A stretch of 64,000 nt of DNA from Weissella cibaria. GTDB lineage: Bacteria; Bacillota; Bacilli; Lactobacillales; Lactobacillaceae. A program made the position numbers and the translations under genes. The notes beneath the pieces are model-generated. The model made no database searches, was not told where the DNA came from, and saw only the letters and a program-made list of their open reading frames with translations. Location: contig NZ_SDGK01000080.1 in NCBI RefSeq assembly GCF_004521965.1, positions 22,677 to 86,676 of the forward strand. The letters are read 5' to 3'. This document shows positions 19,942-27,972 of this stretch, piece after piece; the first letter of the stretch is position 1; every line of letters begins with the position of its first letter.

Positions 19942-20471
19942 AAACACGACAGCTTGTGCTAGCAGCTGTTTTTGCAGCAATGATTGCGGTATTGGCACCT
20001 TTGTCAGTTCCAACGGGGGTTGTGCCGTTAACCCTACAAACGATGATTGTGCCGTTGGTTGCATCGGTGACATTGCTACCAATTTCGTTGTCAGCTGTGG
20101 CAGTTTACTTATTGCTAGGCGTGGTCGGGATGCCTGTATTTGCAGGCTGGACCTCTGGTGTTGGTATCGTTATTGGGCCAACGGGTGGTTACCTTATCGG
20201 CATGCTTTTGTTCCCGCTTATTATTGGGTGGGGAATCAAGTTGAGTGCCAAGTGGTATGCGTTGACAGCGTGGAACTTAATTGCGGCGTTTTTGCAGTTG
20301 GTATTCGGCACGGTTTGGCTGGCAGTAGCGGCTAAGATGCCATTGGCGAATGCAATGGCTACCGGATTGGTGGCTTTCATCGTGCCAACTTTAATCAAGG
20401 TTGTCATTGTCATTGCTTTGGCGATGATGATTGGCCGGGTGATGCGTCTCCCAATCGGTAAGGAATATTAA
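19938..20471 (+). CDS. bioY: Biotin transporter substrate-binding subunit BioY
   Basis: A 177-residue ECF-type S component with about six membrane helices. PTGVVPLTLQTMIVPL and YLLLGVVGMPVFAGWTSG are the BioY signature region, and GPTGGYLIGMLLFP follows. It binds biotin outside and delivers it through a shared EcfAAT energy-coupling module encoded elsewhere. The ATG at 19938 overlaps the birA stop (ATGA), so the two are translationally coupled. Confidence 0.93.
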   Translation: MKTRQLVLAAVFAAMIAVLAPLSVPTGVVPLTLQTMIVPLVASVTLLPISLSAVAVYLLLGVVGMPVFAGWTSGVGIVIGPTGGYLIGMLLFPLIIGWGIKLSAKWYALTAWNLIAAFLQLVFGTVWLAVAAKMPLANAMATGLVAFIVPTLIKVVIVIALAMMIGRVMRLPIGKEY

Positions 20472-20474
20472 CGT

Positions 20475-20514
20475 TTTACCCCGAATTAAGCCAACTTAAG
20501 TTCGGGGTTTTATA
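20475..20514 (+). terminator. Terminator after bioY
   Basis: Stem ACCCCGAATTAAG / CTTAAGTTCGGGG with a 4-base loop, followed by TTTTAT. Confidence 0.85.
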
Positions 20515-20552
20515 ATGGAAATAATTAAGTTTAAAGAGAGTCGTTAAAACCC

Positions 20553-21113
20553 ATGAATCGTAAAGTATTTGTGCTAACTGGAAATACCGGTACTGGCAAA
20601 ACCACTGTTGCAAATTACCTCAATGAATTCTTTGAAATGCCAAAAGTTATTACACACACAACTCGAGCACCAAGAGAAGGTGAAGTTGATCAAGTTGATT
20701 ATTATTTTGAAACTGAAGCAAGTTTTAAACAAAATCATTACCTAGAGAGTGTGACGTATTCAAATTATCACTACGGGTCATCCCATGAAGGATTAGCTAG
20801 GGCGTGGGAGAAGAATCCATTCATTACCATTGTGTTGGATACGGCTGGCGCAATTACATATGCGCAAGAATTGGGTGACGAGGCGGTTATTATTTATCTC
20901 ACTGTTAGCGAAGAAAATGATTTGTTAACGCGTTTAGAAAAGCGTGGGGATGATGTAACTGCGGTTAAGGAGCGTTTAGCCAGTCAAGAATATCAACGCG
21001 ATGCTGCATTGCCTGATGCGTTACGCGGCGTTGCCCACGTCGTGATTAATGATGATTGGGAAACCACCAAAGAAGAGATCAATCAAATTGTTAAGCAGGT
21101 TGTCCAAGAATAA
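20553..21113 (+). CDS. Guanylate-kinase-like P-loop protein
   Basis: A 186-residue nucleoside monophosphate kinase-type protein. The P-loop is TGNTGTGKTT and the GMP-binding segment reads THTTRAPREGEVDQVDYYF, which fits guanylate kinases. It is shorter than a standard Gmk (about 205 residues) and sits beside envelope genes instead of rpoZ, so it is likely a second, divergent copy. It could phosphorylate GMP or have drifted to another role. Acidic, fully soluble. The next gene starts 23 bases downstream. Confidence 0.72.
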   Translation: MNRKVFVLTGNTGTGKTTVANYLNEFFEMPKVITHTTRAPREGEVDQVDYYFETEASFKQNHYLESVTYSNYHYGSSHEGLARAWEKNPFITIVLDTAGAITYAQELGDEAVIIYLTVSEENDLLTRLEKRGDDVTAVKERLASQEYQRDAALPDALRGVAHVVINDDWETTKEEINQIVKQVVQE

Positions 21114-21136
21114 TTGGCCACGATAGGAGGAGTATT

Positions 21137-21637
21137 ATGGCATATCGAACACCACCCGTTATCACGCCGGTTGCACTAGTTTCAATTATTTTGGCGTTAA
21201 GTGCAGCTAACGCAATTGTTAATGTTTCAACGAACACATCGAATGGTGCAAAAATTTCTTCAAGCATTGTGTCATCATCGACATCAACAAGTGCGCCGGC
21301 TAAGTCTGAAGAGAGTAAGTCCGCTGGCACTGCTGAAACATCGACGAGTCAAGTCGACAGTGATAGTCAGACAGACTCGTCTGCCACAACAGAGTCGGAT
21401 CGTAAACAAGAGGAGTCGTCATCAGCAAGTACGGCATCGACAAATAAAGATACGACTGATAGTCGGGTGAGTTCGTCGAGCGAAACGAGTCGTCCGGCAA
21501 GCAGTTCAAGTGCCGTCACGTCGAGTGCTTCAAGTGCTTCAAGTGCCCCGGCCTCAAGCGCAACGAGTTCGTCTACGGCTAGTTCAACTGCGCCAGCAAC
21601 GACACCATCGACAGCGAACGGAGGTGCAACAAACTAA
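21137..21637 (+). CDS. Membrane-anchored Ser/Thr-rich protein
   Basis: A 166-residue protein: one N-terminal hydrophobic segment (PVALVSIILALSAANAIVNV) followed by about 130 residues of almost pure Ser, Thr, Ala and charged residues. No domain is visible, and the low-complexity part would lie outside the cell as a likely glycosylated or wall-spanning stalk. GGAGGAG precedes the ATG. Its TAA overlaps the A of the next gene's ATG (TAATG), so the pair is coupled. Confidence 0.65.
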   Translation: MAYRTPPVITPVALVSIILALSAANAIVNVSTNTSNGAKISSSIVSSSTSTSAPAKSEESKSAGTAETSTSQVDSDSQTDSSATTESDRKQEESSSASTASTNKDTTDSRVSSSSETSRPASSSSAVTSSASSASSAPASSATSSSTASSTAPATTPSTANGGATN

Positions 21638-22434
21638 TGCTGACTATTTTAGATTTGTTAAACCACTACCTGGGGTTCTTTAATGTTAATACCAGGTGGA
21701 AAGGGCAAGTATATTCACTTTTGGCCACAGCGGGAGACTTTTATGTCTTGTACTTGGGCGTAAAGCACATTGAAAATGGGGCCTACCTTCGTGGGGCGGT
21801 ATTGATGCTAGCCTTCATTGTGATTGCCTATTTTGCGGTTCTGAATATGGTGTACTACTATACGAAGAAAACGGTGAAGTGGGATATTTCACCAAAGATT
21901 GAAAAGGTTTTAGGTGGCCGGCCTGATGAAGAAAGTCAGACTACTAAAGCAGCAATGCCTTATGTACCAGCAACCGGATTATACGCCAAAGAAAATGTGC
22001 TACCAGCAACGGCAATTTCTGACGCTGATATGCAAGCAGAATTAACGAAAGTTGCCGAGCAGTTACAAGCTAGTGGGATGTTCCAACAAGACTATAACGG
22101 CATTTCAGAGACTGATCAGTTAGCCTATTTGGCGGCTGGTAACGAGGTCATCTATGCTAATCATCCGGGGACACCATTGCCATACTTCCGATTGGAGAAT
22201 GAGCGTGGTGGCTTGGCCGTTTACGGCGGCTTGAACGAGATGTTTGCGCAGCGCGTTGCTAGGATTAAAACGGTTGGCCTGCAACCAGTTGAGTTAGCCC
22301 TCGAAAATTATGATTTGTTTATTGCATCGGCGGTAATTACGGGTGGTGTTGGTCATACACGTGGTCGCGTAAACCTACAAGAAACAACGACGCCTTATCA
22401 ACTAGCCGTTGAGCTAGCTTATAAGCAAAGGTGA
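21637..22434 (+). CDS. Conserved membrane protein (DUF6681-like)
   Basis: A 265-residue protein with two or three N-terminal membrane helices (YLGFFNVNTRWKGQVYSLLAT, then LRGAVLMLAFIVIAYFAVLNMVYYY) and a soluble C-terminal domain of about 160 residues. The N-terminal pattern with TKKTVKWDISPKIEKVLG resembles an uncharacterised family of Lactobacillaceae that I think is DUF6681; that name is from memory. It is coupled to the Ser/Thr-rich protein gene upstream, so the two may form one envelope complex. Confidence 0.6.
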   Translation: MLTILDLLNHYLGFFNVNTRWKGQVYSLLATAGDFYVLYLGVKHIENGAYLRGAVLMLAFIVIAYFAVLNMVYYYTKKTVKWDISPKIEKVLGGRPDEESQTTKAAMPYVPATGLYAKENVLPATAISDADMQAELTKVAEQLQASGMFQQDYNGISETDQLAYLAAGNEVIYANHPGTPLPYFRLENERGGLAVYGGLNEMFAQRVARIKTVGLQPVELALENYDLFIASAVITGGVGHTRGRVNLQETTTPYQLAVELAYKQR

Positions 22435-22471
22435 GTCTGTCAGGTGATTGTCAAGAAACCTGACAAGATAA

Positions 22472-22501
22472 TTGACACTAGTCTTATTTACAGACTATTA
22501 T
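22472..22501 (+). promoter_or_regulatory. Promoter of the glnQHPP operon
   Basis: TTGACA at 22472-22477 and TATTAT at 22496-22501 with an 18-base spacer. Just upstream is an inverted repeat TGTCAGGT...AACCTGACA (about 22439-22465) that could be an operator. Transcription would start around 22508. Confidence 0.6.
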
Positions 22502-22510
22502 TAAACATAG

Positions 22511-22547
22511 CGACCCGTCACGAAAAATCGCGACGGGTTATTTTATA
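22511..22547 (+). terminator. Terminator-like hairpin in the glnQ leader
   Basis: Stem ACCCGTC / GACGGGT (22513-22519 with 22532-22538) with inner CGA/TCG pairing, then TTATTTTAT. It lies just after the predicted start of transcription, so it may attenuate the operon, unless it only ends the upstream transcript. Confidence 0.65.
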
Positions 22548-22594
22548 TTGAATGATGATTTTTGAGACAATTGTCAATAAGGAGGAACACCATT

Positions 22595-23329
22595 ATGTCG
22601 ATGATCGAATTTAAGGACGTCGAAAAGTACTATGGCGATTTTCACGCTTTGAAGGATATTAACCTTGACGTGGAAGCTGGTGAAACGGTCGTTTTGCTTG
22701 GCCCATCTGGTTCAGGAAAATCAACGTTGATTCGCACCGTAAATGGTTTGGAGCCTGTTCAAGAAGGCCAATTAATTGTTAACGGTCAAGACTTGGCTAA
22801 CCCACAAACTGACATGAACCGTACGCGTAAGAATGTTGGCATGGTTTTCCAACACTTTAACTTGTATGCGAACAAGACGGTTTTGGAAAACATTATGTTG
22901 GCCCCACGTTTGGTATTGAAGCGTGATGAAGCAGAAAACAAGAAGATTGCAATGGAATTGTTGGAGCGAGTTGGTCTTGCTGACAAGGCTGACAAGATGC
23001 CTTCAACGCTTTCAGGTGGGCAACAACAACGTATTGCGATTGCGCGTTCATTGGCAATGAAGCCAAAGGCCTTATTGTTTGATGAACCAACGTCAGCTTT
23101 GGACCCAGAAATGGTTAACGACGTCTTGAAGATTATGCGCGAAATCGCGGCGGATTCAAGTATGACAATGTTGGTTGTGACACACGAAATGGGCTTTGCT
23201 AAGCAAGTTGCCGATCGTGTTATTTTTATGGCAGATGGTCAAATTTTGGAAGATTCTCCTACTGAAGAATTCTTTTCAAATCCTAAGGAGCCACGTGCAC
23301 GTCAATTCTTGTCACAAATCATTCACTAG
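22595..23329 (+). CDS. glnQ: Polar amino acid ABC transporter ATPase GlnQ
   Basis: A 244-residue ABC ATPase of the polar amino acid uptake family, probably for glutamine/glutamate. Walker A is [14 protein letters not shown] near residue 36, the signature is [15 protein letters not shown], and Walker B is LLFDEPTSALDPEM. The ATG at 22595 follows GGAGG at the right spacing; the upstream in-frame start at 22562 would bury that site. First gene of a four-gene operon with its binding protein and two permeases. Confidence 0.93.
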   Translation: MSMIEFKDVEKYYGDFHALKDINLDVEAGETVVLLGPSGSGKSTLIRTVNGLEPVQEGQLIVNGQDLANPQTDMNRTRKNVGMVFQHFNLYANKTVLENIMLAPRLVLKRDEAENKKIAMELLERVGLADKADKMPSTLSGGQQQRIAIARSLAMKPKALLFDEPTSALDPEMVNDVLKIMREIAADSSMTMLVVTHEMGFAKQVADRVIFMADGQILEDSPTEEFFSNPKEPRARQFLSQIIH

Positions 23330-23341
23330 GAGGTGCGGAGT

Positions 23342-24187
23342 ATGAGTCGCAAGTTTAAGCGTACTTGGCGTGCGGTGCTTGCTAGTGCCACCGTCGCTTT
23401 ACTAGCAGGGAGTGTGGTTGCCACCCCGGTGCATGCCAGCGATAAGAAAAACGAAGCTTACAATCGTATCATGAAGTCAGATAAGATGGTCTGGGGTGTT
23501 AAGGGTGATACGAAGTTAATGGGCTTGATGAATATAAAGACTGGTAAGTTGGAAGGCTTCGATGTTGATATGGCGAAGCAAATTACGAAGCGTGTTAATC
23601 CAAAAGCGAAGGTTGAATTGACGCAAATTACATCTGGAACGCGTATTCCGATGTTGTTGAACGGTAATATCGATGCGATTATTGCTACGATGTCAATTAC
23701 GCCAGATCGTGAGAAGGTTGTTGATTTTTCAAAGCCTTACTTTAATGCTGGGCAAGCTATCTTGGTTAAGAAGGGTATTGGCATTAAGGATATCTACGAT
23801 TTGAACAAGCCGGGAGCTCGTATTTTGGCCGTTGCTGGTTCGACGTCAGCGGTGGTTGTTAAGAAGTTCGCGCCTAAGGCTAAGGTTGTTGCTTTGTCTG
23901 ATTATGCAACTGCTTTAACAGCATTAAAGGCTGGTCAAGGAGATGCATTGACGACTGATAACGGTATCTTGTATGGTATGGCGGCCGGCTCGAAGAGTTT
24001 GGAAGTTGTCGGTGGTCCCTTTACTAAGGAACCATATGGCGTTGCTATGGATGAAAACAACCCTAAGTTAGTCAAGGCTGTTAATAAGGCGATTGATGAT
24101 ATCAAATCAGACGGTACTTACGCCAAGCTAGCCAAGAAGTGGTTCGCTGGTGTTAAGGGAATGGATTGGAAGGAGTTGGCTAAGTAA
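23342..24187 (+). CDS. glnH: Polar amino acid ABC transporter substrate-binding protein
   Basis: A 281-residue periplasmic-type binding protein (SBP_bac_3). The signal peptide (LASATVALLAGSVVATPVHA) has a type I cleavage site and no lipobox cysteine, unlike the lipoprotein form normal in Gram-positive bacteria. Binding-fold landmarks: LEGFDVDMAKQI, IDAIIATMSITPDREKVVDFS and AVAGSTSAVVV. The ATG 23342 follows GGTGCGGAG. It overlaps the next gene by one base. How it stays near the transporter without a lipid anchor is unclear. Confidence 0.9.
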   Translation: MSRKFKRTWRAVLASATVALLAGSVVATPVHASDKKNEAYNRIMKSDKMVWGVKGDTKLMGLMNIKTGKLEGFDVDMAKQITKRVNPKAKVELTQITSGTRIPMLLNGNIDAIIATMSITPDREKVVDFSKPYFNAGQAILVKKGIGIKDIYDLNKPGARILAVAGSTSAVVVKKFAPKAKVVALSDYATALTALKAGQGDALTTDNGILYGMAAGSKSLEVVGGPFTKEPYGVAMDENNPKLVKAVNKAIDDIKSDGTYAKLAKKWFAGVKGMDWKELAK

Positions 24188-24831
24188 TGTTGTCATTATT
24201 TCAAACACACGCTCATGACTTCCTAGCTGGATTTGGTTGGACAATCGCCTCGTCAGTGCTGGCATTGATTGGTTCACTGATTCTAGGAACTGTTTTTGCT
24301 TTGATGGAAGTTGTGCCAAATAAGGCGGCCAATATTATTGGGCGTATTTATATTGAAGTACTTCGTAATATTCCATTGTTGGTTATTACGATGTTCTTCT
24401 ATGTGGTAATTGCAAACGTTGTAAAAATTAGCGGGTTTGCAGCTGGAACGTTGGGACTAACGCTATATACGTCAGCCTTTATTGCTGAGACAGTGCGCGC
24501 GGGAATTAACGCCGTGCCACATGGTCAATTGGAGGGTGCACTTTCTAATGGATTGTCTTGGTGGCAAGGAATGCGTTACGTGGTATTGCCACAGGCGTTT
24601 AAGCTAGTTATCCCGCCACTTGGAAACCAATTTATTAATTTGATTAAGAACTCATCAGTGCTAGCTTTCGTGGCTGGCATGGATTTGATGTACCAAGCAA
24701 ATATGATTTCGCAAGAAACATTTGATACGTTTGGGCCATTTATCATCGTTGCTATCTTCTATTTGATTTTGACGATGCCAATGAGTTACTACATGCGCTA
24801 CTTGGAAACCAAGTTGAATAAGGAGAGATAA
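24187..24831 (+). CDS. glnP: Amino acid ABC transporter permease, subunit 1
   Basis: A 214-residue HisM/GlnP-type permease with about five membrane helices. The coupling loop EAA motif reads GQLEGALSNGLSWWQGMRYVVLPQA. EVLRNIPLLVITMFF is the typical first conserved block. It forms a heterodimer with the following permease and uses GlnQ. The ATG overlaps the stop of the binding-protein gene. Confidence 0.92.
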   Translation: MLSLFQTHAHDFLAGFGWTIASSVLALIGSLILGTVFALMEVVPNKAANIIGRIYIEVLRNIPLLVITMFFYVVIANVVKISGFAAGTLGLTLYTSAFIAETVRAGINAVPHGQLEGALSNGLSWWQGMRYVVLPQAFKLVIPPLGNQFINLIKNSSVLAFVAGMDLMYQANMISQETFDTFGPFIIVAIFYLILTMPMSYYMRYLETKLNKER

Positions 24832-24833
24832 TC

Positions 24834-25490
24834 ATGGCAGAATTCTTATCAGCGTTCTCATGGATTAACATCCGCTTCTTGTTGATGGGACTATGGGTCA
24901 CTATCGAAGTAGCGGTTGTCTCGGTCATTTTGAGTTTTATTATTGGTTCATTACTTGGTGTTATCCGTTACGTCAAGATCCCATATCTATCAAGCATTGT
25001 TGGTTTTATCATTGACATGATTCGTAACCTACCACTATTGTTGATTATCTTCTTTACGTACTTTGCATTGCCAAAGATTGGCATTCACTTGGGCGTTATG
25101 ACGTCAACGATTTTCGCATTGACGATTTTTGAGTCAGCGATGTTGGCAGAAGTTATTCGATCAGGAATTGTCGCCGTACCAAAGGGGCAATTAGAAGGTG
25201 CTTTGTCGAACGGATTGAGCTTTAAGCAAGCCTTGTGGCACATTATTTTGCCACAGGCTTACAAGAAGATGATTCCACCAATCGTGTCACAATTTGTGTC
25301 ATTGATTAAGGATACGTCTTTGGCAACGATTATCATGTTGCCAGAAGTGACATACCGTGCACAAATCATTTATGCCCAAGAGCCAAATGCTATTGTGGCG
25401 ATGTTCTTTGCGTTGGCCGTATTGTACTTCGCGTTGAATTACGTGATTTCAAAGATTGGTCGTATTTTGGACCGTCGAATGGCAGCTTAA
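24834..25490 (+). CDS. glnP: Amino acid ABC transporter permease, subunit 2
   Basis: A 218-residue paralogue of the preceding permease, with the same blocks: DMIRNLPLLLIIFFTYF and the EAA loop GQLEGALSNGLSFKQALWHI. It begins two bases after the first permease stop. The pair makes the heterodimeric channel. A strong terminator follows at 25504-25535. Confidence 0.92.
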   Translation: MAEFLSAFSWINIRFLLMGLWVTIEVAVVSVILSFIIGSLLGVIRYVKIPYLSSIVGFIIDMIRNLPLLLIIFFTYFALPKIGIHLGVMTSTIFALTIFESAMLAEVIRSGIVAVPKGQLEGALSNGLSFKQALWHIILPQAYKKMIPPIVSQFVSLIKDTSLATIIMLPEVTYRAQIIYAQEPNAIVAMFFALAVLYFALNYVISKIGRILDRRMAA

Positions 25491-25503
25491 TTTAAACTGA
25501 TTA

Positions 25504-25535
25504 AACCACCAGTACTTTTGTGCTGGTGGTTTTTT
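25504..25535 (+). terminator. Terminator of the glnQHPP operon
   Basis: Stem AACCACCAG / CTGGTGGTT with a 10-base loop and T6. Copy C of the intergenic element begins about 16 bases later. Confidence 0.85.
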
Positions 25536-25992
25536 GTTGTATTGGTGTGTGTCGTGCTATCGCACGAACAATGGGGTCGAATCGTATCCTACGCCTTTGT
25601 TTAAAAACTCGGCAACCGAATGGCGCGGACGCCATTCAGCGGGGCAAATAATTCCCCTAAAACCTTCAAGGTCTGTGCGGGCTTTTCTGAATAGTGACGG
25701 CCATGCCTCGTCGCAACGCGACGACACACAAATCTAGCCCACCGCAAAGAATGAATGCTTTTGTGATACCGAACGTATGTAAACGCAAACAACTTCAAAA
25801 TTATTAAGAAAATGAGAGTCTCGTGTGATATTAGCTAACAAAGCCTTTTACATTGTAGATATCTCTGTTAAAATGATAAAAGTCTAATAAAAGCTACTAG
25901 TTTTGTAAGAAACCAAACGCTTATATCTCATAAGCAACTTGATTCTTTCATATTAGAAGTAGAAAGCAAAATAGTGGGGGAAGGTCATCGCT
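25536..25992 (+). other. Intergenic region: copy C and opp promoter
   Basis: No gene. It holds the divergent repeat copy C (25552-25724) and, farther down, a likely opp promoter (TTTACA then about 16 bases then TAAAAT, near 25849-25876). A leader of about 115 bases precedes oppB. No other structure stood out. Confidence 0.55.
25552..25724 (+). repeat. Palindromic structured element, divergent copy C
   Basis: Starts with hairpin TCGTGC-TATC-GCACGA (25552-25567), then ATGG...; has a perfect 8-bp hairpin GAATGGCG-CGGA-CGCCATTC (25618-25637), next a hairpin GGGG/CCCC around a CAAATAATT loop (25641-25657), and ends with GACGGCCATG and hairpin CGTCGC-AAC-GCGACG. The order of a GC-rich hairpin followed by the CAAATAATT hairpin is the same as in copies A and B, though the stems differ. 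Its last 24 bases (25701-25724) are identical to 37623-37646. Confidence 0.6.
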
Positions 25993-26913
25993 ATGATCAA
26001 ATATATTCTAAAGCGTCTAGCAATTATCTTGCTGACGCTGGTGCTGGTTATATCAGCGACATTTTTCTTGATGAAGTTGATGCCAGGATCACCATTGGCT
26101 AACGCCGAGCGCTTGTCTGAAGCGCAACGAAAGTTGATTGAAGCACAATACGGCTTGGACAAGCCAATCTTCATTCAGTACGTCACATACTTGTGGGATG
26201 CCTTGCACTTCGACTTTGGGGTCTCATTCCAATTTGCTAACCAAGAAGTTTCAACGCTGATTGCACAACGTATGGGACCTTCAGCGCAATTGGGTATCCA
26301 AGCTTTGATTTTCGGTGTGATTGCCGGAATCGGTTTGGGGTCAGCTGCGGCGGTACGCCGCAACACAAAGACGGATACGGCGTTGTCAATTTTGGCTGTC
26401 TTGGGAATTTCAATTCCGTCATTCGTTTTCGCCGCATTGCTCCAATACTGGATTGGCTTGAAGTTGGGTTGGTTGCCAATCGCCGGTTGGAAGGGCTTTG
26501 CATCAACTATTTTGCCAACAATTGCTTTGGGGATGAGCCCATTGGCTGTATCAGCACGATTCATTCGAACTGAAATGGTCGATGTTTTGGGGTCTGATTA
26601 CATTGAATTGGCACGTGCCAAGGGATTGTCAAAACGTGAAATTATTTGGAAGCACGCAATGCGTAATTCATTGATTCCGTTGGTAACGTTGATTGGTCCG
26701 ATGGCAGTTAACTTGATGACGGGTTCAATCGTTATCGAGCAAATCTTTTCAATTCCTGGAATTGGTAGTCAATTTGTTAGCTCAATCTTGACGAATGATT
26801 ATCAAATCATCATGGGAACAACAATCGTCTATGCCATGATGTTGATGGTTGTGTTGTTGATTACGGATATTTTGTATGGATTGATTGATCCACGTATCCG
26901 TTTGGCTAAGTAA
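25993..26913 (+). CDS. oppB: Oligopeptide ABC transporter permease OppB
   Basis: A 306-residue permease of the peptide/nickel importer family with six membrane helices. The N-terminal block IKYILKRLAIILLTLVLVIS and the EAA loop YIELARAKGLSKREIIWKHA are typical of OppB. It forms the channel with OppC. First gene of oppBCDF; GGGGGAAGG precedes the ATG. Binding-protein gene oppA is not in this operon. Confidence 0.93.
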   Translation: MIKYILKRLAIILLTLVLVISATFFLMKLMPGSPLANAERLSEAQRKLIEAQYGLDKPIFIQYVTYLWDALHFDFGVSFQFANQEVSTLIAQRMGPSAQLGIQALIFGVIAGIGLGSAAAVRRNTKTDTALSILAVLGISIPSFVFAALLQYWIGLKLGWLPIAGWKGFASTILPTIALGMSPLAVSARFIRTEMVDVLGSDYIELARAKGLSKREIIWKHAMRNSLIPLVTLIGPMAVNLMTGSIVIEQIFSIPGIGSQFVSSILTNDYQIIMGTTIVYAMMLMVVLLITDILYGLIDPRIRLAK

Positions 26914-26923
26914 GGAGAAGCGC

Positions 26924-27955
26924 ATGGCTGAACAAGTAAATTTGACGGCAGATGATTTTAAGCTGCTCCCAGCTGATCGTCATGTTGATAACGAAAAAAT
27001 TATGAAGCCTTCATTGAGCTTCGTAAAAGACGCTTGGCGTCGACTAAAGAAGAACAGAGGTGCCTTTATCTCATTGTGGGTATTGGTTGCTGTGTTCGTT
27101 GTTGCTTTTGGTTCAACACCAATTGCAAATTCAAAAGCTACATCTCATCAAGATGTGACATTGCAAAACCTACCACCACGTTTGCCAGGTGTTCTGGGTG
27201 ATATCCCAGGGTTTACGGGGCACGCCAAGTTAGATGGTGTGAAGATTGACTCATATGACTCAGCGGGTGTTTCAAAGAAGAAGAACTTCTGGTTTGGAAC
27301 TGACCAATTTGGTCGTGATATCTTCAAGCGTGTGTTGTACGGTACGCGTATCTCATTGCAAGTGGCGTTGATTGCGGCTGCAATGGACTTGGTCTTCGGT
27401 GTAACATACGGAATCATTTCCGGCTGGCGCGGTGGTAAAACTGATGTTGTGATGCAACGAATCATCGAAATCATCTCATCAATTCCGAACCTGGTTGTGT
27501 TCGTCTTGTTGATTTTGATTTTGAAGCCCGGTATGTTCTCAATTGCTTTGGGAATTGCTATGACATCTTGGACATCAATGGCGCGTTTGATTCGAGCGCA
27601 GGTGTTGACGATTAAAGAGCAAGATTACATCTTGGCTGCCCGCACACTGGGCTCGTCAGCATGGCGTATCGGTTTGCGTCACTTGGTGCCAAATTTGAGT
27701 TCAACCATTATCGTGCAATTGATGTTCACGATTCCATCAGCAATCTTCTTCGAGGCCCTCTTATCATTTATTGGGTTGGGAATTCCAGTGCCAATGGCAT
27801 CTTTGGGAACGTTGCTTAACGATGGTCAAAAGGCGCTACAATTCTATCCATATCAATTGATTATTCCAGCCGTAATGTTGGCGGTTATCATGATTGCCTT
27901 TAACTTGTTGGGTGATGGATTGCGTGATGCCTTTGATCCTCGTACAAAGGATTAA
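26924..27955 (+). CDS. oppC: Oligopeptide ABC transporter permease OppC
   Basis: A 343-residue permease. A cytoplasmic N-terminal tail with SFVKDAWRRLKKNRGAFISL leads into the first helix, and FGTDQFGRDIFKRVLYGTRI and EQDYILAARTLGSSAWRI are the OppC/DppC signatures. The ATG at 26924 follows TAAGGAGAA just after the oppB stop; the in-frame ATG at 26885 would lie inside oppB. It pairs with OppB. Confidence 0.93.
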   Translation: MAEQVNLTADDFKLLPADRHVDNEKIMKPSLSFVKDAWRRLKKNRGAFISLWVLVAVFVVAFGSTPIANSKATSHQDVTLQNLPPRLPGVLGDIPGFTGHAKLDGVKIDSYDSAGVSKKKNFWFGTDQFGRDIFKRVLYGTRISLQVALIAAAMDLVFGVTYGIISGWRGGKTDVVMQRIIEIISSIPNLVVFVLLILILKPGMFSIALGIAMTSWTSMARLIRAQVLTIKEQDYILAARTLGSSAWRIGLRHLVPNLSSTIIVQLMFTIPSAIFFEALLSFIGLGIPVPMASLGTLLNDGQKALQFYPYQLIIPAVMLAVIMIAFNLLGDGLRDAFDPRTKD

Positions 27956-27972
27956 TGAAAGAGAGTTAGCAA

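Noticed and set aside
21240..21637. CRISPR-like or tandem DNA repeat in the Ser/Thr-rich gene
   Set aside because: The repetition comes from Ser/Thr codons without a fixed repeat unit or spacers.
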